Positions 25,801-33,065 of a DNA stretch of 44,528 nt are shown piece by piece (position 1 is the stretch's first letter; each line of letters starts with the position of its first letter). The DNA comes from Streptomyces carpinensis (lineage in GTDB: Bacteria > Actinomycetota > Actinomycetes > Streptomycetales > Streptomycetaceae). The stretch is from the NCBI RefSeq assembly GCF_002154505.1, contig NZ_MUBM01000248.1:1-44528 (forward strand). The letters are read 5' to 3'. Both the position numbers and the translations under genes were made by a program. The notes under the pieces were generated by a model. It was not told the origin of the DNA and made no database searches. It was given only the letters and a program-made list of their open reading frames with translations.

Positions 25801-26375
25801 ACTCCACGGGCAAGGGCGCCGCGATGGTCGGATCCCACGCCCAGATCGCCGACGTCCACCGCATCGAGGGTGTCCCGTACACGGTGCTGCCGTCGTCGGG
25901 CAAGGACCCGTACGGCACGCCGGACCGCGGCGGCTTCACCGGGTGGGTCGACTGGTCCGTCGGCTCGCAGCGCAACGCGGACCAGCAGTGGCTCGAGGCC
26001 GACGTGCGCGCCTTCGCGCAGTCCATCACGCTCGACACCCCGGACTCGCTCCAGGTCGGCAAGGCCGTGCAGCTCTCGGGCAGCATCGTGCAGCCTGAGG
26101 GCGTGGGGACGGGCACGCGTGTGGTGCCGTTGCGGTACCCGATGTCGGTCGACTGGAGCGGCTCGTCCGACCTGGCGATCGGCAGCGGCAAGCAGGTCAT
26201 CGACAAGGCCCGCGACGAGGGCAGGGTCGCGATCCTCGACCCGCAGACCCGGACGCTCACCGCGCTGCGCAAGGGCTCGGTGACCGTATCGGTGACGAAC
26301 GACTCGATGCGCCCCTACGCCGACGACAGCTCACTGGCGCCGATCACGACCTCGAAGACCATCCAGGTCAAGTGA
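22806..26375 (+). CDS. Secreted phosphodiester glycosidase / metallophosphoesterase fusion
   Basis: A 1189-residue exported two-enzyme protein. The signal peptide ends near VAYA (residues ~30-33). A short linker with repeated TGAP/TGAPA units follows. Residues ~60-440 form a NAGPA-type phosphodiester glycosidase domain, with NGEFFDIGNSNAALGGEV and AVNLDGGGSTTMVAR (Asp ~391). Beta-rich, Ig-like and CBM-like segments fill ~450-780. Residues ~798-1090 are a calcineurin-like metallophosphoesterase: LSDVQFT, LNGDVTD, VPGNHES, FAHHPVDD and GSHAQ supply the metal ligands. A GAGG lies 5 nt before the ATG. The protein probably trims sugar-1-phosphodiesters or teichoic/nucleotide phosphodiesters outside the cell to recover sugar and phosphate. 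A strong terminator follows at 26451. Confidence 0.92.
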   Translation: MRLMVLNHRHKRPMLVVLATATALAAAPAVAYADSGPVPPVAVAPANVDPVTGAPADGARATGAPDTGAPATAAPVTGGIPLTNTSERIGPGIGLQHVKALAQKGWYDAQFLNVDLSDGAVRTDLLTSGPVASGGPLSKAANKAGAVAGVNGEFFDIGNSNAALGGEVQAGKLIKSADTGGRQHVGVSKDGIAQLVDLTVDANANFAGADHKVLSLNAANGGGVPADGLIAFTSAWGDYSRNRGLTGVPNDQIAEVLVENGSVVSVTPNGPAGSGPIPDDGFVLVGRGAAATAIRALRPGDPVKLSYDLADNAAKTMKFALGHGGTIVSGGKAVSGLDTSIAPRTALGFKDGGRKLVLATWDGPGGTGKGGIGIDEEARELAAMGVETAVNLDGGGSTTMVARALGEDSATVRNVPSDGQERNDPNGVGVFVTKGDGKLDQLLVKPAPGAASADGGVKVFPGLHRALVAEGVDDHETPVTVDPKSVRWNANGGRVQGGTLAASAKAHGAITVDAHAGSKKAQAKVTVLGPVSRVELSSQRLSIADAKPDNAVTVSVTGRDAQGYTAPVDPRDLSLDYDHSVVDIKSVDGKLKITPLTNAGTILTVSVGGKSAQLPITVGVQTKTVYDFDDDVLSRWRNNSTAATTFSADPDGLRIDFNAMRNVGITATSAAARVPVPGQPLRLRVRLKSSISVPNGLTYISYVDADGKSNGVYGSGLTASGDWQNASFTLPANTKFPIAVSGFQGINTSVAQQKAGTFVLDRIEADVPTSIDLPAQPDLQPDPLVSDDGSLLQGKDTWKFATLSDVQFTADNPALTQVATTAIKRIRQTHPDLIVLNGDVTDRGLPQDLSLARKVLTDAGCDLIPVGQEPAENSTPDPKSGSVPCYYVPGNHESYGLDNVQQDLTNFTKEFGRPYRTFDHKGTRFILLASSLGSLRGTAWDQLPMLQKALADAKKDKSVHNVMVFAHHPVDDPAETKASQLGDRDEAALVEHMLTDFRDSTGKGAAMVGSHAQIADVHRIEGVPYTVLPSSGKDPYGTPDRGGFTGWVDWSVGSQRNADQQWLEADVRAFAQSITLDTPDSLQVGKAVQLSGSIVQPEGVGTGTRVVPLRYPMSVDWSGSSDLAIGSGKQVIDKARDEGRVAILDPQTRTLTALRKGSVTVSVTNDSMRPYADDSSLAPITTSKTIQVK

Positions 26376-26450
26376 CCGTGACCACCACGGGCGGGCAGCC
26401 GTTGCGGATCGGCTCCTGAACTGTCCGGTCCGACGTACGAGGCGGTCCGG

Positions 26451-26482
26451 CTGGGGGCGAGCAGATATGTGCTCGCCCCCAG
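26451..26482 (+). terminator. Perfect 13-bp terminator hairpin
   Basis: CTGGGGGCGAGCA (26451-26463) and TGCTCGCCCCCAG (26470-26482) form a perfect 13-bp stem with a GATATG loop, 75 bp after the phosphoesterase stop. Confidence 0.85.
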
Positions 26483-26652
26483 CCCCCGATCTCCGGCAGA
26501 ACGAGCGCCTACTTCGCATCGCCGGTGATCCGGCTGATCACGGGACAGGGCGCTGCGGCAGCGGCGTCGCTGTTCCCTGTAGCCGCCCTTCAGGGCCGGC
26601 GACGCCGGCAGGGCATCGCGGTCGGCGAAGTGCTTGCAGGGCGCAGCGCCCC

Positions 26653-26790
26653 TCACACCGGCTGCGTGGCCGTTTGACTCTGCTGGGTCACCGTGGCGAC
26701 GAGCTCGCCGTCGTTGCCGGCGGCGGGCGCCGCGAGACCCGGCAGGGCGCTCGCCGCGAGTGCGACAGCTGACGCGCGGACCGGACGCAT
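26653..26790 (-). CDS. Small secreted peptide or signal-peptide stub (45 residues)
   Basis: From ATG 26790, behind a GGAAGGAAG ribosome site, a 45-residue frame begins MRPVRASAVALAASALPGL, a clear Sec signal peptide, with a cleavage-like site at LAAPAAG, then about 22 polar residues (NDGELVATVTQQSQTATQPV) and a stop. Downstream on the same strand, in another frame, CPVISRITGDAK precedes a stop near 26510 and looks like a genuine protein end. The stub may thus be the 5' end of a decayed secreted gene spanning ~26510-26790, rather than a true peptide gene. I do not recognise a family. Confidence 0.45.
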   Translation of the reverse strand: MRPVRASAVALAASALPGLAAPAAGNDGELVATVTQQSQTATQPV

Positions 26791-27030
26791 GGGGTGCTTC
26801 CTTCCGGTACGGCCGGGCCCATCATCGATGTGGACCGTGCCTGTCCCTGCGAGGGCAGGAAGGGGCCGGCCCGATGCGATCCACGATGGGCCAAAAGGGT
26901 GACGGCGCGCTCACTGCCCACATCATCGCCACGGCCGTGATCGTCAGCACGGAGAACGCTGCGCGCCGTCCGGAACGGTGTTGATCGTGGCCGTAGCCAC
27001 CGGTGTCACCGCATCCTGACCTCGTCGATA

Positions 27031-27669
27031 TCACTTCGGCCAGGGGGCTTCGACAATGCGCTCGACCATGGTTTTGCGGCGGAAGCCGGGAACGAAATGT
27101 TCCAGCACGTCCGCGTTGACGGTCCCATAGGTGGTGTCCGGGCGATCTTTGAGCCCCTCGACGAAGACCTGCAGGAATTCCTTCTTGAAATCTCCACGCG
27201 GGTGTGCGGCGATGATTTCGTCCACCTGGCCGCCGTCCAGACCGTCCAGCCCCCAGCCGACCGCGTCGGTCAGCACGCCGTAGTTCGTGGCAGCCGTCTC
27301 CGGGCCCATCCGGCCGGGGATCCCCGGCGTCGTGTGCAGCGCGATCGCCGTCCAGACCACCTCGGCGGAGCCCTCCGGGAATCCGCGGTCGAGCAGGAAC
27401 TTGCGCGCGTGATCGGCGCCGTCCAGCTCGAAGCGCTGCTCCGTGTCGGAGAACGGAGTCAACAGGCCCGTGTCGTGAAACATCGCGGACAGGTAGAGCA
27501 ACTCAGGATCAGGCCGGAGGCCGAGCGCTCGCGCGTGAAGGGAACCGAAGAGAAAAACTCGCCTGGAGTGATGGAAGAGGAGGGGGCCCGTGGTTTCCCG
27601 GAGGAATGCAGTGGCCTCCGCCACGGCTGCGGTCTCGGGAATTTCCACGCCTGCGATGGTGTCGGTCAT
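27031..27669 (-). CDS. HD-domain hydrolase (cyanamide hydratase-like)
   Basis: A 212-residue cytoplasmic protein with an HD-superfamily metal site: HHSRRVFLFG (first His), the signature FHDTGLL (His-Asp), and later helices with GADHARKFLLDRGFPE and VVWTAIALHTTPGIP. The pattern H...HD...H...D is that of HD hydrolases grouped with cyanamide hydratase-like proteins. The substrate is unknown. The ATG at 27669 has AGGAAGG about 10 nt upstream; an ATG at 27693 would add eight residues. It is divergent from a GlxA-type AraC regulator only 141 bp away, a pairing that suggests regulation of this gene by that protein. Confidence 0.85.
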   Translation of the reverse strand: MTDTIAGVEIPETAAVAEATAFLRETTGPLLFHHSRRVFLFGSLHARALGLRPDPELLYLSAMFHDTGLLTPFSDTEQRFELDGADHARKFLLDRGFPEGSAEVVWTAIALHTTPGIPGRMGPETAATNYGVLTDAVGWGLDGLDGGQVDEIIAAHPRGDFKKEFLQVFVEGLKDRPDTTYGTVNADVLEHFVPGFRRKTMVERIVEAPWPK

Positions 27670-27810
27670 ATTGTCGGCGCCTTCCTGTTGCATGTGTCAC
27701 GAGTAGGCAGTGATCCATCCTCACTCTCAACGGTGCCGACCACACGGCGCTCGGCGCCACCTCGGTCCGGCCACGGACCACCCCCATACAGACGCCTGAG
27801 GAAGGGGACC

Positions 27811-28836
27811 ATGAGCTCCCATACGCACCGGGTCGCGATCCTCGTCTACGACGGGGTGACCCTGCTGGACGTCGCCGGCCCCGCAGAGGTGTTCGCCGAG
27901 GCGAATCGACTCGGTGCCGACTACCGAACCGTCCTGCTGTCGGCGACCGGCACCGACGTCACCTCGTCGATCGGCATACGGATCACCGTCGACGGCGACC
28001 CCACCTCTGAGCCGGCTTCCGACACGTTCCTGATTCCGGGCGGGAACGTCTATCCCAAGACACCCGTCACGCACGATCTGACCGAGGCCGCAAAGGCTCT
28101 GGCGGAGCGGTCCGGCCGAGTCGCCTCCGTGTGCTCCGGAGCTTTCGTCCTGGGCGCCGCGGGCCTCCTGGACGGCAAGCGGGCCACCACCCACTGGAAG
28201 ATCGCCCGCGAGCTCGCCGCCCGGCACCCGAAGATCCGCGTCGAACCGGACGCCATCCATGTGCGCGACGGCAGCACATACACCTCGGCGGGCGTCACCG
28301 CCGGCATCGACCTGGCCCTGGCCCTGGTCGAGGAGGACCACGGCCCCGACCTGAGCCGGCACATCGCCCGCGCCATGGTGGTCTACCTGCAACGCGCGGG
28401 CGGCCACCCACAGCTCTCCGCTCCCCTGCAGGGCCCGCCGCCCCGGTCTCCAGTGCTCCGCACGGTCGTCGACCTGGTGACGGCCGACCCCGGAGGCAAC
28501 CACTCCGTTGATGACCTGGCCAGGCAACTCAACCTCAGCCCCCGCCATCTCACGCGGCTGTTCCGGAACGAGTTGGCCACCACGCCGGCCCGGTACGTCG
28601 AGTCGATCCGGTTCGACATCGCCAAGGACCTCCTCGAGCAGGGACACTCCGCTACGCAAGCGGCGTCCTTGGCCGGGTTCCCCAGCTACGAGAGCCTCCG
28701 GCGGGTCTTCGCACGAGAGTTGGCCATCACTCCCGCTGCCTACGGCCGCCGCTCCGGCACCACCCACCGAACCCACCCCGGACAGCAATCGATGAACACC
28801 GGCGGCGAGTCACGGCACCGCTCACCGCAACGATGA
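27811..28836 (+). CDS. GlxA-type AraC-family transcriptional regulator (DJ-1/PfpI domain)
   Basis: A 341-residue regulator. Residues ~5-185 form a DJ-1/PfpI-like domain (VAILVYDGVTLLDVAGPAEVF, FLIPGG, and the nucleophile-elbow-like SVCSGAFVLGAAGLLDG with Cys, then ATTHWK). Residues ~220-320 are an AraC double helix-turn-helix, VDDLARQLNLSPRHLTRLFRNEL and AASLAGFPSYESLRRVFAREL. Such proteins usually sense a small ligand through the amidase-like domain. The ATG has GGAAGGGG just upstream. The divergent HD-domain gene is the likely target. Confidence 0.93.
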   Translation: MSSHTHRVAILVYDGVTLLDVAGPAEVFAEANRLGADYRTVLLSATGTDVTSSIGIRITVDGDPTSEPASDTFLIPGGNVYPKTPVTHDLTEAAKALAERSGRVASVCSGAFVLGAAGLLDGKRATTHWKIARELAARHPKIRVEPDAIHVRDGSTYTSAGVTAGIDLALALVEEDHGPDLSRHIARAMVVYLQRAGGHPQLSAPLQGPPPRSPVLRTVVDLVTADPGGNHSVDDLARQLNLSPRHLTRLFRNELATTPARYVESIRFDIAKDLLEQGHSATQAASLAGFPSYESLRRVFARELAITPAAYGRRSGTTHRTHPGQQSMNTGGESRHRSPQR

Positions 28837-28856
28837 CCCCGTTCCGGCCGTGCGCA

Positions 28857-29204
28857 ATGAGGGAACTCGGGCGGCGCTTCATCGTCCGGGAGGACCGCGC
28901 CGCATCGCCCGCCGCCTGCGCCGGGGGTGCGCACCCTGATGGGGCAGCAGGTGTTCGCCCACCGCGTCACCTCCGGCTCTCCCGACGGGATGCGCGTCGC
29001 GGGGAAGACCGGCACCCTGCCGGGCCTGCACAACGAGGCGGCCGTGGTGCACCACCCCGACGGGGGCGCCACGCGCTCGCGGTCTTCGTCCGCGACGAGC
29101 ATCACCACGCCCACCGGGCGGAGGTGGACACGGCGATCGGCCACGCCGCTCACCCGGCATTGCACTGGCTCCGCACCCCTCGCTGCCGCCCCGCATCCGT
29201 CCTG
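28857..29204 (+). pseudogene. Class A beta-lactamase-like serine hydrolase, 5'-truncated with two frameshifts
   Basis: Translation in three consecutive pieces restores the C-terminal third of a class A beta-lactamase-like protein. The first frame reads AMRELGRRFIVRED then AASPAACA. A second frame reads VRTLMGQQVFAHRVTSGSPDG, then VAGKTGTLPGLHNEAAVVHHPDG, including the KTG triad motif. The first frame then resumes with RHALAVFVRDEHHHAHRAEVD and IGHAAHPALHWLR. Both shifts fall in G runs (near 28920 and 29060). The active-site SxxK and SDN regions are missing, so the gene is dead even if the G-run indels are sequencing errors. Confidence 0.7.
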
Positions 29205-29330
29205 ACCAGCTGTCATATCCGTTCCCTCATCGAGGAGCGCGCCCTGCGGTCTTGGACGGGAGCGGGCTTTCGCTGATCTGCTGGGACACGGCGCCGACCC
29301 GTCCCATCCCGGCAGAAAGGCCATCTCCTC

Positions 29331-30299
29331 ATGCCCACCCATGGTTTCGACCGTCGCGGACTCATGCGGGCCGCAGCAGCCGCCGGAGTGGCGCTGCCGA
29401 CAGCATTCGCCTCCGCCACCCCCGCCTCCACGCTGCCGCCGGACGCGTCGAAGTCGCACGGCGACCCGCAACTCGTCTACCGCTGGCTCGGCACCGCTGG
29501 GTGGCGGATCGACGCGGGCGGACGCACCCTGCTGGTCGACCCCTACCTCACCCGCTTCGACACCGGGCTGTACCGCGGCGCCTTCGACCCCGCCACCCCG
29601 CTGCGCACGGACGGGCCACTGGTGGACCGCCACGTCGGCAGACCGGAGCTGGTCCTGGTCACCCACAGTCATTGGGACCACCTCAACGACGTGCCGCACA
29701 TCGCCAAGATCACCGGTGCCCGGGTCGTCGGCACAGAGACCACCTACCACCTGCTCCGGGCCCTCGGGGTGGACGCCGGACAGCTGATCGTGGTCAAGGG
29801 AGGGGAGGTGCTGGACTTCGACGGCTGCGTGGTGGAGGCGGTCGCCGCCCGGCACAGCCGCAACGCCGCGCACCAGTACTTCGCCCCTGGCACCCTGCAC
29901 GCGCCGCCCGCCACCGTACCCGCGACCGTCGCCGACCTGCCCGAGGGGGACACCCTCGCCTTCCAGGTGCGCTTCGGTTCCGGGCCGGCTGCCTTCCTCA
30001 TGGGGGCCAGCGACTTCGCCGAGCGGGAGGTGGACGGGCTGCGGCCCGACATCGCCATGGTCGCCGTGCCCGGCAGCACCGCCACGCATCGGTACGTCCC
30101 GCGGCTGTTGCAGGCTCTCGGACGGCCCGAGCTTGTGGTGCCTGTGCACTGGGACGACTTCGAGACGCCGCTCGCCGAGCCCGCGGTCCGCGATCCGGCC
30201 ATGGATCTGGACGGCTTCGCCGCCCAGGTCCGGCGGGCCGCTCCGGCGAGCCGGGTGCAGCTGCCCGAGCACCTGGCCGCCCTGCACGTCCCCGCCTGA
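29331..30299 (+). CDS. Tat-exported MBL-fold metallohydrolase
   Basis: A 322-residue protein with a twin-arginine-type leader (FDRRGLMRAAAAAG followed by Ala-rich hydrophobic sequence). It has a metallo-beta-lactamase fold: WLGTAGWRIDAGGRTLLVDPYL, the metal motif THSHWDH (His112, His114, Asp116, His117), the third-ligand region AARHSRNAAHQY, GASDF, and a late VPVHWDDF. This arrangement is closest to UlaG/NAPE-PLD-like or lipoprotein MBL hydrolases rather than to beta-lactamases in the strict sense. Export of a folded, metal-loaded enzyme by Tat fits. A small ORF follows 21 bp later and may be co-transcribed. Confidence 0.9.
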   Translation: MPTHGFDRRGLMRAAAAAGVALPTAFASATPASTLPPDASKSHGDPQLVYRWLGTAGWRIDAGGRTLLVDPYLTRFDTGLYRGAFDPATPLRTDGPLVDRHVGRPELVLVTHSHWDHLNDVPHIAKITGARVVGTETTYHLLRALGVDAGQLIVVKGGEVLDFDGCVVEAVAARHSRNAAHQYFAPGTLHAPPATVPATVADLPEGDTLAFQVRFGSGPAAFLMGASDFAEREVDGLRPDIAMVAVPGSTATHRYVPRLLQALGRPELVVPVHWDDFETPLAEPAVRDPAMDLDGFAAQVRRAAPASRVQLPEHLAALHVPA

Positions 30300-30320
30300 C
30301 TCTCAGCCCCTGGAGCAGGG

Positions 30321-30518
30321 ATGAGCGCCGACCTCGACCGGCGAAGACAGCCCGGCAGCGCGCCCGCGTCGCAGACCGCCGCCGGCACCGCCACCCACCG
30401 GTACCGGTACCGGCACCACAAGGAATTCACGGCGAAGGACGCCGCCCACCCGGACGTGCCGTTCGCCACGTTCTTCGAGCACCCCGGGTACCTCCCGCAG
30501 CCGCTCCTGATCTGGTGA
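30321..30518 (+). CDS. Small hypothetical ORF (65 residues), possibly truncated
   Basis: Behind GGAGCAGGG, 21 bp after the MBL gene, a 65-residue frame begins MSADLDRRRQPG and ends with FATFFEHPGYLPQPLLIW and a stop. The middle is rich in His, Tyr and Arg (THRYRYRHHKEF). The abrupt end suggests a truncated protein. I recognise no family. Confidence 0.4.
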   Translation: MSADLDRRRQPGSAPASQTAAGTATHRYRYRHHKEFTAKDAAHPDVPFATFFEHPGYLPQPLLIW

Positions 30519-30581
30519 ATTATGCGCTGAATTGGCTAAGTTGACACCACCTCACCGAGCGTCCACCAGGGAGCGGCAGCC

Positions 30582-31526
30582 ATGAGCCAGCAGCAGAAGA
30601 CCTTCCGTGCCATCGAGGTCGGCGACGGCAGCGACGGGCGGTGGGCCACCCATGCACAGGCCCTGTGGCCGCTCGCGCAGGGATGGATGACCGAGGAGAG
30701 CCGTACCCCGGAGGGCGCGGACCGTGCTCGGAAGCTGTTCGAGACACACATGCCGGAGCTGGTCCCGGTGCTCGACCGCCTTGCCGGTCAGCTCGACCGG
30801 CCCGGAGGGGAAACCTTCCTCACCCTCGCGACCGTGCGACCGTTCTTCTCGGGCTGCACCCAGATCGGCGACTCCGGCACTCTGCTGCGCAACTACGACT
30901 TCGCGCCCGAGGAGTGCGAGGGCACCATCGTCTCCTCCCACTTCCTGCGCCCGGTGATCGGAATGCAGGATGTGGCCTGGGGCCTGCTGGACGGGATGAA
31001 CGATGCCGGGCTCGCGGTCTCGCTCACCTTCGGCGGGCGATTCGTCCATGGCCCCGGCTTCGCCATTCTCATCGTCCTGCGCTACCTGCTGGAGACGTGC
31101 GACACCGTTGACGAGGCGATCGGCAGGCTGAAGTCCATACCGATCGCCATCCCTCAGAATGTCACCCTTGTCGACTCCGAGAAGGCGGTGACGGTGTTCG
31201 TGGGACCGGACATCTCACTGACTGAGGCACCGGAGGCCTGCGCCGCCAACCACCAGCACCTGCCGGTGCCTGACGAACAGGAGCAGTTCTCCCGTACCCA
31301 GGAGCGGCTGGGAGCCGTTCGCGAAGCGGGCACTGACGTGGCGGCGATGCTGAAGCCGCCGCTGTATCAGTTCGCTTACGACCAGGGGTTGGGAACCCTC
31401 TACACCGCGCATTACCAGCCCTCAGAGGGTCGCGTGACCTACTACTGGCCCGGCGAGTCCTGGGACCAGTCCTTCCACGACTTCGCTCCGGGGTCCCGGA
31501 CGGTGACCATCGGACGGGCCGGCTGA
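30582..31526 (+). CDS. C45-type acyltransferase / linear amide C-N hydrolase (Ntn fold)
   Basis: A 314-residue cytoplasmic protein of the C45/choloylglycine hydrolase-like group. The nucleophile region is FFSGCTQIGDSGTLLRNYDF, with Gly91-Cys92, matching the Gly-Cys autoprocessing site of isopenicillin N acyltransferase-type enzymes, where Cys becomes the N-terminal nucleophile. LLDGMNDAGLAVSLTFGG and IPIAIPQNVTLVD are further core motifs. The family hydrolyses or transfers acyl amides such as penicillins, bile-salt conjugates or peptides. RBS AGGGAG lies 10 nt before the ATG. It lies near a beta-lactamase relic and an MBL-fold gene, but a link to beta-lactam chemistry is only suggestive. Confidence 0.88.
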   Translation: MSQQQKTFRAIEVGDGSDGRWATHAQALWPLAQGWMTEESRTPEGADRARKLFETHMPELVPVLDRLAGQLDRPGGETFLTLATVRPFFSGCTQIGDSGTLLRNYDFAPEECEGTIVSSHFLRPVIGMQDVAWGLLDGMNDAGLAVSLTFGGRFVHGPGFAILIVLRYLLETCDTVDEAIGRLKSIPIAIPQNVTLVDSEKAVTVFVGPDISLTEAPEACAANHQHLPVPDEQEQFSRTQERLGAVREAGTDVAAMLKPPLYQFAYDQGLGTLYTAHYQPSEGRVTYYWPGESWDQSFHDFAPGSRTVTIGRAG

Positions 31527-31671
31527 GAGCTCGTCGCCGCGTCGAATCGACAGACCGCAGCGCTGACGGGACCAGGGGTTTCCCACCCACGGGCTGGGGA
31601 CGTTGCGGCATCGTCGTTAGGCGGCGCCGTCCCGCCGACAGGATGAGGCTCTCGTGACACGGGTGAATTGG

Positions 31672-31857
31672 TCAGTGGAGGTCGGGGAGGGTGGGAGTGG
31701 GGGCGGCGCCGGTGTCGTCTCCCTTCGCCGGCGCCGCAGTCTGTCGCTGCGGCAGGCTTGGTTCGGGCGGAGAGCGGAACATCAGCCAGCTCAGCACCGG
31801 CATCAGGACGAGAGGAGCCAGGGCGGTCCGCAGGGACGTGGCGTCGGCGAGGCTGCT
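31672..31857 (-). pseudogene. C-terminal fragment of an MFS transporter (minus strand)
   Basis: From about 31857 down to a stop at 31672 the minus strand reads SSLADATSLRTALAPLVLM then PVLSWLMFRSPPEPS, and a polar tail. This is the last transmembrane helix and tail of a major-facilitator protein with no preceding helices. It abuts a second MFS fragment on the + strand. Confidence 0.6.
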
Positions 31858-31865
31858 ATCAGTGC

Positions 31866-32099
31866 GGCTGGTCGTCCGCCAGCGCCTCCATCTGGCAGTT
31901 GGGCAGCGTGCTGGTCCCGCTCGCGGTCGGCGCCGTCTTCTCGGCGACCGGTTCCTTCGACGCGGCCTGCCTCACCCTCGCTGCCGGCCCCCTCCTCGCG
32001 GTGCTGGTCGTCCTTCCCGTACACGACAGTGCCAGGCACCGAAACCCTGACCGCGCTCTCCCGCCAACCGTGACCGAGACAACGTCCACCGTCGCCTGA
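31866..32099 (+). pseudogene. C-terminal fragment of a second MFS transporter (plus strand)
   Basis: The + strand from about 31866 reads WSSASASIWQLGSVLVPLAV, then GAVFSATGSFDAACLTLAAG and PLLAVLVVLPVHD, ending at 32099. These are the last two helices of an MFS protein. No start codon or upstream helices exist in this frame. The fragment is back-to-back with the minus-strand fragment at ~31860, implying a recombination or deletion junction. Confidence 0.65.
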
Positions 32100-32169
32100 C
32101 AGCCGGCCCGCGCCGCGGTCACCGCGGCGATCGGGCACATAACGGCCCGCCCCCGACGGGGTAGATCTC

Positions 32170-32748
32170 TCACTCCTCATAGGGGAAGCGAGCAAGTGGC
32201 GGTTCCTGGGCGAAGAACGTCTTGGCGCGCATGGCCGCCTGCTCGTCGGCGAGCACTTGCCCTGGCCGGGAGCCGTTGCCGAGCAGCACGCCGCCGAAGC
32301 GCATACCCATGTAAGCGGCAGTGTGGTGCAGCGTGTGCACCAGCGGCTCGGCGACCACCTCTTCGCGGTGCGCCATCGCCGTCACGCCCCACAGCGTGTG
32401 TCCGGCCATCTTCGTCCTGAAACCCGGGTCCGGGGTGGCCAGCCACTTCGACCAGTAGTCGAGGTAGCGCTTGGCATACGACGACATCGAGTACCAGTAC
32501 AACGGGGAGGCGAGCACGATATCGGTGGCGGCGAGCGTCGCCCGGCGCAGCAGTTCCTCGTTCTCCTGCTGCGGCCAGGGCACGTCGGAGTGCCGGGCGT
32601 CGACGTAGTCGGCCAGCGGCAGCTGTGCCAGGTCCAGCCAGCGTTGTCCGACGTCGTTCGGCAACTGCTCGGCCGCGGCCCGGGCCAGCAACTCGGTGTT
32701 GCCGTCCGATCGGGCACTGGCGAGGAGGAAGAGAAACGAACGGGTCAC
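32170..32748 (-). CDS. Flavodoxin-fold NAD(P)H-dependent oxidoreductase
   Basis: A 192-residue flavodoxin-like protein: an N-terminal strand and phosphate-binding loop (FLFLLASARSDGNTELLARA), then the flavin-contact segment ASPLYWYSMSSYAKRYLDYWSKW, which is typical of FMN-dependent NADPH:quinone or azo reductase-like proteins, and GHTLWGVTAMAHREE. It probably reduces quinones or flavins with NAD(P)H in the cytoplasm. The GTG at 32748 has GGAG 5 nt upstream, so the longer frame reaching 32997 is not used. It stands alone between decayed MFS fragments and the BNR protein. Confidence 0.85.
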   Translation of the reverse strand: MTRSFLFLLASARSDGNTELLARAAAEQLPNDVGQRWLDLAQLPLADYVDARHSDVPWPQQENEELLRRATLAATDIVLASPLYWYSMSSYAKRYLDYWSKWLATPDPGFRTKMAGHTLWGVTAMAHREEVVAEPLVHTLHHTAAYMGMRFGGVLLGNGSRPGQVLADEQAAMRAKTFFAQEPPLARFPYEE

Positions 32749-33065
32749 GTGAGCTCCAGTCGTCGCGGACGATTGCGTCACCCTGAAACCCCGGCCGGCT
32801 CCCAGGTATTTCCGCCCGCGATCGGCTCGACCGGGATGTCTCCTCCTCGAACGGCGCCACGTCATGAGCACCGGCACCAGACCCTGCCGTTTGTGTGCCG
32901 GATCCCAACTGACGCCGCTGCCATCGGCGTCGGCGGGTTGCTCGGACGGGCGAGAAGCGCGCGACCGCCGGGCCGGCAGTGACCGTGTCGTGGTCAAGGG
33001 GCCGGCCCGGCGGCGTGATGCGCGGTGTGCCTCAGGTGCGCATCGAGGTGTCTCTCAGGTGTGTC
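32749..33065. other. Spacer without recognisable genes
   Basis: This 317-bp gap has no convincing frame. GATGCGC (33017-33023) and GCGCATC (33038-33044) could form a weak hairpin just past the end of the leftward BNR gene. Confidence 0.4.

Noticed and set aside
30541..30546. TTGACA as a -35 box for the C45 gene
   Set aside because: No -10-like hexamer lies 16-19 bp downstream and the position falls too close to the ribosome binding site.
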